Positions 6,444 through 12,618 of a DNA stretch of 12,618 nucleotides are shown here, piece by piece. Each line of letters begins with the position of its first letter. Positions within the stretch are counted from its first letter, which is position 1. The stretch is from NCBI GenBank assembly GCA_023442755.1, contig JAEZXS010000129.1:1-12618 (forward strand), read 5' to 3'. Origin of the DNA: Pseudomonadota bacterium. Its GTDB lineage: Bacteria > Desulfobacterota > Syntrophobacteria > Syntrophobacterales > Syntrophobacteraceae. The notes under the pieces are model-generated. The model saw nothing but the letters and a program-made list of their open reading frames with translations. It made no database searches and was not told where the DNA came from. The position numbers and the translations under genes are program-made.

Positions 6444-9026
6444 ATGATCCACGCTTTGCTGGGGAACCCGCGCATCCGACTGATCGCGGTGATTCTGCTG
6501 ATTCTCGTTCCTGCCTTGGCGCTCATTCTGTATACAACCACCCTGGAGTGGTCTCACGACCGGCTGCACGCCCGGGAAGACGCTCTTCGCGAGGTCCAGA
6601 TCGTCGCGAACAGGCATGAACTTCTGATCCAGTCGACCCGGCAGGTCCTCGTCGTCCTTTCGCAGTGGCCTCAAGTCCGGCAAAGAGATGCCGCAGCCTG
6701 CGAGGTCCTGTTCGCCGGCCTCAGGAAAGAAGACCTTTCCCATATCGCTTTCGGAGCCGTCGATCTCGACGGAAACCTGTTTGCCTGCAGTATGGAACTG
6801 CACGAGCCGGTCAACGTTGCCGACAACCCCTCCTTCCGGGAGATGATCGAAAAGCGGGATTTCACGATCAGTCCCGGCCTAACCGACATTATTCCGGGTA
6901 AGGCTACGATTATAATGACTTATCCGGCCATGGACCCCGACGGAAAAATGCAGGCGATCGTGTTTGCCGCCCTGGATCTCGAATGGCTGAACAACCTGGC
7001 CGCACAGACCGATTTGCCGAAAGGGTCCGACTTCACGCTGATCGATTCCAGGGGAACCATCCTTGTCAGGTATCCCGACCGGGATCGATGGTTCGGGGAG
7101 AAATTCCCGGACAACGCCCTGTCAAGAACGGTTCTCCGGGAGAAGGAAGGAGTGGCCGAAGGGCTTGGGCTGGACGGGGTCGAAAAGCTTTTTGCCTTCA
7201 TGCCTCTTTCGGGAAGGCCGGGGCAGTCGGCATTTGTAATCGTAGGGGTTCCCATCCCACTGGCATACAGGGAAGCCGGGAAAGCGGATCCGCAGGCCCT
7301 GATCGGAGTCCTTGCGCTCCTGCTGATCCTGGCGGCATGGTATTTGGGCGACAAGCTGTTCCTGCGCCGGGTAACCCTGCTCAAAGGAGCTGCCAGATCG
7401 ATCGCGTCGGGTGATTTGCGCGTGCGCACCGGCATAACTTCAGCCCGGGAAGACATCGGCGACCTGCTGCGCTCCTTCGATGAAATGGCCGAAGCCCTGG
7501 ACCGGCAGAGGGATGAACTGCGCAGGTCCGAGGCCCGGTACCGCGTGCTCGTCGAGCAGATTCCCGCAATCGCCTACACCGCCCGCCTCGACCGGCAAAG
7601 CTCGACCACATACATCGGCCCGCAAATCACCGCCCTCGTCGGCTATACCCGGGATGAGTGGCTCACCCCCGACCTCTGGCTACAGTGCATTCACCCGGAA
7701 GACAGGGGCCGGGTCCTTCAGCAACTCGAGAGAACGCACGTGTCTGAAAGCCCCTTCGCCTGTGAATACCGGATGCGGGCGAAAGACGGGCGGACGATCT
7801 GGGTACGGGACGAAGCGGTTGTCGTTCGAGATGGCGACAACGATGCCCCGTATCTCCACGGCATCCTCATCGACATTACCGGGCGTAAAGCCGATCAGGA
7901 GGCTATGGAGAAGCTGAACCGCACCCTGCACACGCTCAGCGACTGCAATCAGTCGCTGGTCCATGTGACAAGCGAAAAGGAACTGTTGGAAAGCATCTGC
8001 CGCACCCTCACCGAAATCGGCGGCTATCACCTGGCCTGCGTCGGATTCGGAGGGAACGGGACGGGATATGAGATAGGGGTGCTGCGCCGGGTGGGCGGCG
8101 GAGGCCTTTCAAAGCTGAGCGGGAAGGACAGGGAGCAGGACCTCGGAATTGCCGCCGCGGCGATGCGATCTGCTGAAAGCGTTATTTCCAGGAGTGCAAA
8201 CGGATGCGAGTACAAGTCCGTGATCGGTCTTCCCCTCCTGGACGGTGATGTTCCCTTCGGCTGCCTCACCATTTACTCCAGGGACCACGATGCGTTCGAC
8301 GACGAGGAGGTGCTGCTGCTCAGGGAGCTTTCCGAAGACCTAGCCTACGGTATCGTGTCCCTGCGCACACGGGTGCAGCGGGACCGGGCCGAAAAAGCGG
8401 CGGAGCGCGCCGGCATCGAACTGCAGGAGACCCTGGAGAGCCTGCGAAAAGCCGTGGAAGGTACGATCGGGGCGATGGCCAGCACGGTGGAAAGCCGGGA
8501 CCCCTACACCGCCGGCCACCAGAAAAGGGTGTCGGATATAGCAGGAGCGATTGCCGTCGAGATGGGGCTTCCCGCCGAGAAGGTGGAAGGAATCCGGATG
8601 GCCGGTTTGATTCACGACCTGGGCAAGATAGCCGTCCCGGCCGAAATCCTCAGCAAGCCGGGCAGAATCAGCGAGCATGAATTCGCCATCATCAAAGGCC
8701 ACCCGCAAACCAGCTACGAAATCCTCAAAACAATCGAATTCCCCTGGCCGGTGGCGCAGGCGGCATGGCAGCACCACGAACGCCTGGACGGAACGGGGTA
8801 TCCTCAGAAGCTGCGCGGCGACGAGATCATTATGGAAGCCAGGATCATAGCCGTTGCGGACGTGATCGAAGCGATGGCCGGCCATCGGCCTTACAGGGCC
8901 GCCCTGGGCCTGGATCCGGCATTGCGCGAGATCGAAAAGGGCAGGGGAAGCGCCTACGACTCCGACGTCGTGGATGCCTGCGTTCGCCTGTGCCTGGCGG
9001 GAGTTTTGGGGCCGCTGGTACGGTAA
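6444..9026 (+). CDS. Membrane sensor with HAMP, PAS, GAF and HD-GYP domains (probable cyclic-di-GMP phosphodiesterase)
   Basis: An 860-residue protein. A membrane segment lies at 13-30, an extracytoplasmic Cache-like sensor at about 31-284, a second membrane segment at 285-302, HAMP at about 305-358, PAS at about 360-485 (ends D-I-T-G-R-K), GAF-like at about 505-645, a coiled linker, and HD-GYP from about 665 to the end. HD-GYP residues are intact: H692, the H724-D725 pair, H753, H777-H778, D806, and the signature H-H-E-R-L-D-G-T-G-Y-P at 777-787. Family members hydrolyse cyclic-di-GMP through a metal cluster, so this protein should lower that messenger when its periplasmic ligand or PAS/GAF input changes. 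There is no GGDEF domain. The GAF segment is short and degenerate in its middle. The start at ATG 6444 has GGAGAA eight bases upstream. It stands alone, with no partner regulator beside it. Confidence 0.93.
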   Translation: MIHALLGNPRIRLIAVILLILVPALALILYTTTLEWSHDRLHAREDALREVQIVANRHELLIQSTRQVLVVLSQWPQVRQRDAAACEVLFAGLRKEDLSHIAFGAVDLDGNLFACSMELHEPVNVADNPSFREMIEKRDFTISPGLTDIIPGKATIIMTYPAMDPDGKMQAIVFAALDLEWLNNLAAQTDLPKGSDFTLIDSRGTILVRYPDRDRWFGEKFPDNALSRTVLREKEGVAEGLGLDGVEKLFAFMPLSGRPGQSAFVIVGVPIPLAYREAGKADPQALIGVLALLLILAAWYLGDKLFLRRVTLLKGAARSIASGDLRVRTGITSAREDIGDLLRSFDEMAEALDRQRDELRRSEARYRVLVEQIPAIAYTARLDRQSSTTYIGPQITALVGYTRDEWLTPDLWLQCIHPEDRGRVLQQLERTHVSESPFACEYRMRAKDGRTIWVRDEAVVVRDGDNDAPYLHGILIDITGRKADQEAMEKLNRTLHTLSDCNQSLVHVTSEKELLESICRTLTEIGGYHLACVGFGGNGTGYEIGVLRRVGGGGLSKLSGKDREQDLGIAAAAMRSAESVISRSANGCEYKSVIGLPLLDGDVPFGCLTIYSRDHDAFDDEEVLLLRELSEDLAYGIVSLRTRVQRDRAEKAAERAGIELQETLESLRKAVEGTIGAMASTVESRDPYTAGHQKRVSDIAGAIAVEMGLPAEKVEGIRMAGLIHDLGKIAVPAEILSKPGRISEHEFAIIKGHPQTSYEILKTIEFPWPVAQAAWQHHERLDGTGYPQKLRGDEIIMEARIIAVADVIEAMAGHRPYRAALGLDPALREIEKGRGSAYDSDVVDACVRLCLAGVLGPLVR

Positions 9027-9047
9027 ATTTAAGGGATCGATCAAAGC

Positions 9048-9101
9048 GCGGGGACTTGCGCCCCCGCACCCCCTGCGTCACGCGTGCCGCGTGACTTACT
9101 T
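9048..9101 (+). terminator. Two adjacent GC hairpins, probable 3' end of the HD-GYP transcript
   Basis: GCGGGG/CCCCGC (9048-9053 with 9062-9067) is followed by a perfect eight-base stem GTCACGCG-TGC-CGCGTGAC (9077-9095) and then TTACTT. The first is 21 bases after the stop codon. The T content after the second stem is poor, so termination may be weak or factor-assisted. Confidence 0.4.
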
Positions 9102-9155
9102 GGCAGCCCTTGACCGTCAACTGAGCATCGATTCAGCAGACAGGCATGAACCACT

Positions 9156-9179
9156 GTGGGAGAGGCTTCCAGCCACGAT
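9156..9179. repeat. REP-like half-element
   Basis: GTGGGAGAGGCTTCC followed by AGCCACGAT repeats the left arm at 6164-6186 with two single-base insertions and one substitution. Here there is no matching inverted arm nearby, so it is a solitary copy. Confidence 0.55.
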
Positions 9180-9227
9180 GATGGGAACCGAAGGCGCAAC
9201 CGGACCGGCCCGGGATTTTTCAGAACC

Positions 9228-9290
9228 GTTGAAACCATTGAAATGCGTTGAGCGAGGTTGAGGTTGAACAAGGTTGAAATTCGGCGTTGA
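9228..9290. repeat. GTTGA-rich degenerate repeat
   Basis: Seven copies of RTTGA start at 9228, 9237, 9247, 9257, 9263, 9273 and 9286, all in the same orientation. Spacing is irregular (6-13 bases), with one exact GGTTGA-GGTTGA doublet at 9256-9267. It is not a CRISPR array, as there are no constant repeats of useful length. Confidence 0.45.
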
Positions 9291-9349
9291 AAATCGATGA
9301 ATAAGGTCGGCGAGGGTGGAATTTCATTGAAATTTTGTACCGGAGCCGG

Positions 9350-9382
9350 TTTGCGGGTTTGACCTGGAGCTAAACCCGCAAA
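9350..9382. repeat. Perfect 11-base inverted repeat
   Basis: TTTGCGGGTTT (9350-9360) and AAACCCGCAAA (9372-9382) are exact complements with an 11-base loop. A T run occurs only 13-20 bases later (9396-9403), so it is not a standard terminator. No gene ends close by on either strand. Confidence 0.6.
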
Positions 9383-9670
9383 GAGAAACACGTATTCTTT
9401 TTTCAAAGAAAATCGGGATCGGGCAAGGCTTTGAACAATCAGGCCGCCCTCCCTGCCGGAAACCGGAAAATCACACCAATGCGCAAATTGCCGAGGAAGG
9501 ACGAGAACGGGTAGGAACGAGGGCAGACCGTATGTCCTGCGGATTGCCTTTAGTCCCTCCCGGCGTCCGCTGCAACTCGGCGGTAAATTTTCTCACCTTT
9601 ATTTTTCATCTCCGCCAGATCATTGCTGCAGGCCGAAGTAACGGCCTTTTCCCGCACTTTTGCTGCACTC

Positions 9671-9952
9671 TTATTGCACCGTTATTGCACCGATTCGGTC
9701 GCTTTCATGCAGATTCCATCCAGTTTCTGGTCGGGACAGCCTCGGTCCTCGGGCCGGCTCATCCTGAATGGTGACCTGCCTGCCCCGGCACTCGATGCGC
9801 ATCGGATGCCCTTTTGGCATCATTGCGCCCCTGCGGTGGATTTGATTTCCTTGGCGCCGGGAAAGAAAACAAGACATAACCTCCGCCCCGAGTTTCTGCC
9901 TGTTACCCTTTTTCCTCAGGAGCTCGGCTTCTCTCGCTGAGTTTTTCGGCAT
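9671..9952 (-). CDS. Possible small hypothetical protein, 3' end altered by an 11-bp duplication
   Basis: ATG 9952 opens a 93-residue frame (begins MPKNSAREAELLRKKGNRQK) with AAGG about ten bases upstream. The protein is basic, with a helical Lys/Arg-rich start and a segment M-P-K-G-H-P-M-R-I-E-C-R-G-R-Q-V-T-I-Q that looks like a beta region, then R-P-E-T-G-W-N-L. I do not recognise it. At the stop, TTATTGCACCG occurs twice in exact tandem (9671-9681 and 9682-9692). Removing one copy would shift the frame past the present stop and extend it to a TGA at 9606-9608, about 111 residues. So this may be a recently damaged gene. It could also be non-coding. Confidence 0.33.
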   Translation of the reverse strand: MPKNSAREAELLRKKGNRQKLGAEVMSCFLSRRQGNQIHRRGAMMPKGHPMRIECRGRQVTIQDEPARGPRLSRPETGWNLHESDRIGAITVQ

Positions 9953-9995
9953 CGCTACCACGCCTTTTTTTCACGTACGGATAATCTTTCCTGAG

Positions 9996-10021
9996 GCACG
10001 GGAATCAAATCTGTGCTTTTT
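9996..10021 (+). terminator. Orphan intrinsic-terminator-like hairpin
   Basis: GCACGG (9996-10001) pairs with CTGTGC (10011-10016) through one G:U, with a nine-base loop and TTTTT directly after. Orientation is plus, yet no plus-strand gene lies within several hundred bases upstream. It may end an unannotated transcript or be chance. Confidence 0.4.
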
Positions 10022-10357
10022 AATGCCGAGTATCCAGGTCGGGGAAAGGACGCTCTTGTCCGCTAACAACCTTAAACTCATAGGGGGCATGCCGGTTCAG
10101 GGGAATGTCTAATACCGGGAAACGAACCTGCCCGGGCGTGACCGGCGGAATTCACTGAGTTCTTACTGCCCTTAATCTTCGGCAACTCAGGATGGGGGGA
10201 ACATATAGAAGGACATTTTGACTTCAAGGTATTGGCAAGCTGTACGTAATGAAAGCTAGTTTTTCTAGTGATTACATATTGTTGATAAGCGTCTCTCTTT
10301 TGTAAGTATCTGTTTTTCCATTGCAGCAGACTCCCTTAATCTCTTTCTGGAATCAAT

Positions 10358-10395
10358 ATACTCCACCGGAATCTTTTCATGCTGGAGTATTTTTT
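10358..10395 (+). terminator. Orphan terminator-like hairpin with strong T tract
   Basis: ATACTCCA (10358-10365) and TGGAGTAT (10383-10390) are perfect complements around a 17-base loop, followed by TTTTT (10391-10395). No plus-strand protein gene is upstream. A TTGACT (10218-10223), 17 bases, TGTACG (10241-10246) arrangement could start a small RNA of roughly 140 bases that ends here. Confidence 0.45.
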
Positions 10396-10901
10396 GCCCG
10401 CCCGGAGGAGGGGCAACGCTGGGGAGCGACCCGAGCGCCCGTACATATCTCGAGGGCTTTGCTATACTTCCGCGGATCAAATCACACAGCCGCTGTCATT
10501 CCCCTTCACTTGATTTGACTTGACAATATTTCGACTCCATGCAGTAAGTTGTCCTCAATCATCAGTAATTGAGTTCTACATATCCATCAGGTCATCAGAA
10601 GCTCCATTTTACAGCTAGATTTGTCACAGCTTTGTTTCCATGGTTTTGCAAGAAGCTGGCACAGGCCAGTTACATGGAGTTTTTCAGTCTTCGGCGTTTG
10701 CAGCGCCTCCGGAATATCTGCGTTCTGCGTCTCAGGTCCAAATGCTTTAGTAGATACTGCTTCGAACGCATCAAGCCCGCCGGAAGAGGTGATGCGGGAG
10801 AAAGGAGGACATAGTCACAGCCGTGTACCGGACAGCAGGTTATGGTCGGATCTCCAGTTGTATTCCATTCTCAGGAGACTACAGAAAGAGGAGAACCAGA
10901 T

Positions 10902-12290
10902 ATGAAAAGCTCGAAGCTGCATTTCGTGTTCGTTCTGACTTTTGCCTTTGCTCTTCTGGTTGCTGGTCATTCCTATGATGGATTTATTCCGGATCTGTGG
11001 GCCGAAACCGGTCAGTCATGCGGGGAACATCTGTTTTCGGCCGCAGCAGGCAGTGCGGCACAGGAGTTGAGCAGTGCCGCGCATCTGGTATCTTTTTCCC
11101 GGAAGCACCTGCTCGACAATGTTTATCAGTACACTGCCGTACTTCAGGTCGGACCCGGCGTGTTCGACAAAATCGGCATTCACCGGGTGGTGAAGGAAAG
11201 GATCCCGTGGCTGCCGGTAAGAACAAAGTATGCCGTTGTGATGCTGCACGGCGATACGTCGAATTTCGAGAGTTCCTTTCTGGGGAGCACCCTGTCCGGG
11301 GCGGTACCGAAGGACCAGTCGGCGGCTATTCATCTGGCCATGAGCGGCATCGACGTCTGGGGAATGGATCGCAGGGTAACGTTCGTCACGGATGATACCA
11401 CGGACTTTTCGTTCATGAAGAATTGGGATACAGCGCTCCATCTGCGGGATACCCGGTTGGCGGTCAAGATTGCGCGGGTAGCGAGACTGCTGACGGGGTG
11501 TGGTTCCGGCAAGGTTATCCTGCTGGGACACAGCCGGGGAGCCCAGGTTACTTTTGCGTACGCCAATATGGAGACCCAACTTCCGCCCCATGCCCGTGAC
11601 CTCAATGGTATCGTTCCGATTGACCTCGCCTATAAGGCCGAACCCGGAACTCCGGAGCAGCAGGCGGCTCTGGAAAGGTACACGGCATATAAGAACATGT
11701 ATGATGCCGGAGTCTACAGCACTAATGAAGGCGCCCAATCCAAGTACATCGCTTACCTGGCTGCAACGGCGCCCAACGATCCCTCACCGCTCATTCCGGG
11801 ACTAACAAACCTGCAGGCAGCGTACCTTGCCCTTTCCGCAACATACTTGACTTCCGCCCCTTTGAGCCCGCCCGTGCCGTTCTATCACTACCTCGCGGGA
11901 ACGTTCGATGAAAATAGTATCCCAACGGGACTGCAATTCGCAAACCCGAACTATGTAATGGAAATTGCCATGTCCGCGCCGAGTTTTGTAGGGGTTGTCG
12001 AGCAACTCGATGGAGAAGCCCTGATGAGCGGCATGGACAATACCCCTTATGACGACCATCTGGCTGAAATTACAATCCCTGTCATGTATGTAGGCACGGC
12101 TGGTGGGTTCGGCGTTTCCGGGCTGTACACGACAACGCTCCTGGGAAGCTCCGACAATACGCCTTTGATCGTCCGCCTCTATCCCGAGGGATATGAAGCT
12201 CTGGACTATGGGCATGCCGATCTGCTCTGGGCTGATAACGCCCTGCCGCTTGTGTGGACGCCCATTCGTGACTGGATAAAGAATCACTGA
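10902..12290 (+). CDS. Exported alpha/beta hydrolase
   Basis: A 462-residue protein. It starts MKSSKLHFVFVLTFAFALLV, a signal peptide with a long hydrophobic core and no lipobox cysteine. The alpha/beta hydrolase fold begins near residue 105: oxyanion strand V-V-M-L-H-G-D (112-118), then D-V-W-G-M-D-R-R near 151-158, and the nucleophile elbow L-L-G-H-S-R-G with S211. The likely catalytic histidine is H438 in D-Y-G-H-A-D-L-L. The acid is not obvious; it may sit near the strand I-P-V-M-Y-V-G. A helical insertion of about 150 residues between them resembles a lid or cap. The substrate is unknown; an ester or lipid is plausible. ATG 10902 is preceded by GAGGAGA; an in-frame ATG at 10842 would bury the signal peptide, so I reject it. 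It is followed by a terminator and looks monocistronic. Confidence 0.87.
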   Translation: MKSSKLHFVFVLTFAFALLVAGHSYDGFIPDLWAETGQSCGEHLFSAAAGSAAQELSSAAHLVSFSRKHLLDNVYQYTAVLQVGPGVFDKIGIHRVVKERIPWLPVRTKYAVVMLHGDTSNFESSFLGSTLSGAVPKDQSAAIHLAMSGIDVWGMDRRVTFVTDDTTDFSFMKNWDTALHLRDTRLAVKIARVARLLTGCGSGKVILLGHSRGAQVTFAYANMETQLPPHARDLNGIVPIDLAYKAEPGTPEQQAALERYTAYKNMYDAGVYSTNEGAQSKYIAYLAATAPNDPSPLIPGLTNLQAAYLALSATYLTSAPLSPPVPFYHYLAGTFDENSIPTGLQFANPNYVMEIAMSAPSFVGVVEQLDGEALMSGMDNTPYDDHLAEITIPVMYVGTAGGFGVSGLYTTTLLGSSDNTPLIVRLYPEGYEALDYGHADLLWADNALPLVWTPIRDWIKNH

Positions 12291-12337
12291 GTTCGCAGGG
12301 AAATGATAAGATTTTTCTGAAACTCATTCCGGAAAAC

Positions 12338-12374
12338 GGGGGAGTGATTCCCGGAGTCATTCCCCCAATTTTTC
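12338..12374 (+). terminator. Intrinsic terminator of the hydrolase gene
   Basis: GGGGGAGTGA (12338-12347) pairs with TCATTCCCCC (12357-12366) at nine of ten positions, with a nine-base loop and AATTTTT after. It lies 48 bases past the stop codon. Confidence 0.8.
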
Positions 12375-12474
12375 CTAAGCTTTTCTTCGCGCCTTCGCGG
12401 TCGCGAGCGAAAAAGAAACCAATTCCGCAGGCAGGCTCCGTATGCGTTCCCACGCACAGCACATTGCCGTCAAC

Positions 12475-12491
12475 TTAACAGAAACTTAACG
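12475..12491. promoter_or_regulatory. Candidate PhoB/PhoP-type direct repeat
   Basis: TTAACA (12475-12480), five bases, TTAACG (12486-12491): two hexamers with an 11-base period. This is the arrangement bound by PhoP of Bacillus (TTAACA repeats) and related OmpR/PhoB-family regulators. It lies about 120 bases before a possible start codon at 12611. Two half-sites only, so chance is possible. Confidence 0.35.
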
Positions 12492-12548
12492 GGAACAAGC
12501 CGCGAAGAAGTACCGACCATTAAGAAATACGGAATAATTTCAATACTT

Positions 12549-12581
12549 GCGGGAGCGGTCCTGCCTGGGCGGGACCGCGAT
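12549..12581. repeat. REP-like hairpin
   Basis: GCGGTCCTGCC (12555-12565) and GGCGGGACCGC (12568-12578) pair at ten of eleven positions. The flanks GCGGGAG before and GAT after fit the same frame as the REP-like elements at 6164 and 9156 (GGGAGCGG at the 5' side, CCGCGAT at the 3' side), although the stem sequence differs. Confidence 0.5.
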
Positions 12582-12610
12582 CATGCGGAGCACATTGAAT
12601 TAGGACAGCC

Positions 12611-12618
12611 ATGAATTT
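12611..12618 (+). CDS. Possible start of a further gene (cut by window edge)
   Basis: ATG at 12611 is preceded by AGGA at 12602-12605, five bases away, and leaves two codons (Met-Asn) before the window ends. The Pho-like repeat upstream would fit a regulated promoter. Nothing can be said about the product. Confidence 0.25.

Larger units (their letters stand above)
9027..9670. other. Gene-poor spacer after the HD-GYP gene
   Basis: I see no gene here. It holds paired GC hairpins (9048-9095), a REP-like copy (9156-9179), a GTTGA-rich stretch (9228-9290), and a perfect 11-base hairpin (9350-9382). A minus-strand frame (9041-9406, TTG start) runs across these repeats and looks like an accidental translation. 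A small stem AGGCCG/CGGCCT with T-rich tail lies at 9630-9650. Confidence 0.6.
9953..10901. other. Long gene-free spacer before the hydrolase gene
   Basis: About 950 bases with no recognisable protein gene or tRNA. It holds two terminator-like hairpins on the plus strand (9996-10021 and 10358-10395), a possible orphan promoter (10218-10246) and the leader of the hydrolase gene. A TTGACA lies at 10520-10525 without a good -10. A plus-strand frame from 10621 ends at 10905, overlapping the hydrolase ATG by an ATGA, but its sequence has no protein-like character. The upstream GGAGGA near 10803 has no start codon behind it. Confidence 0.5.

Noticed and set aside
9228..9290. CRISPR-like array
   Set aside because: Repeat unit is only five bases and spacing is irregular; no cas genes are near.
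9041..9406. Minus-strand 121-codon frame with TTG start
   Set aside because: It runs through the REP-like copy, the GTTGA repeats and the perfect hairpin, so it is most likely translated repeat DNA.
10655..10680. Sigma-54-like TGGCAC upstream of the hydrolase gene
   Set aside because: The -24 half matches, but no GC-containing -12 element occurs at the required distance.
10621..10905. Plus-strand 94-codon frame ending in an ATGA overlap with the hydrolase start
   Set aside because: The overlap suggests coupling, but the protein has no recognisable pattern and its starts lack ribosome sites; ATGA overlap alone is weak evidence.

Overview
This is a GC-rich bacterial chromosomal segment. The mix of an electron transfer flavoprotein pair, a PerR-type peroxide sensor, a TIGR01212-type radical SAM protein, a large Cache/PAS/GAF/HD-GYP sensor, and REP-like hairpins suggests an anaerobic or microaerophilic member of the Desulfobacterota (old Deltaproteobacteria). 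That placement is inference; no rRNA or marker tree is available here.

Layout. (1) 1-3956 is a minus-strand block, read in the order mnmG, perR, etfB, etfA (etfA is cut by the window edge). etfB and etfA are an operon with a 16-base gap. perR has its own likely promoter and a Fur/PerR-like inverted repeat just after the mnmG stop. (2) 3957-4256 is a divergent intergenic region leading into a plus-strand radical SAM gene that starts at GTG 4257 (or TTG 4239). (3) 5287-6080 holds two divergently transcribed small secreted proteins: a 49-residue peptide on the minus strand and a 113-residue WxxGxW-repeat protein on the plus strand. (4) 6081-6443 carries two large hairpins, one of them a REP-like inverted pair, then the 860-residue membrane-bound HD-GYP sensor (6444-9026). 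(5) 9027-10901 is nearly gene-free: hairpins, a second REP-like copy, a GTTGA-rich stretch, one possible small minus-strand gene with an 11-bp tandem duplication at its 3' end, and two orphan terminator-like hairpins. (6) 10902-12290 encodes an exported alpha/beta hydrolase with a good intrinsic terminator. (7) The last 330 bases hold a PhoB/PhoP-like direct repeat, a third REP-like hairpin and the first codons of a possible next gene.

How the genes relate. EtfAB is an electron carrier for acyl-CoA dehydrogenases or related flavoenzymes, MnmG modifies tRNA wobble uridine, PerR senses peroxide and iron/manganese, and the HD-GYP protein probably hydrolyses cyclic-di-GMP in response to an extracytoplasmic signal. 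These look like independent housekeeping and signalling units rather than one pathway. I see no convincing new multi-gene system. The most unusual items are the overlooked 49-residue secreted peptide and its divergent partner, the REP-like family, the duplication-disrupted small gene, the orphan terminators and the Pho-like box at the right edge.
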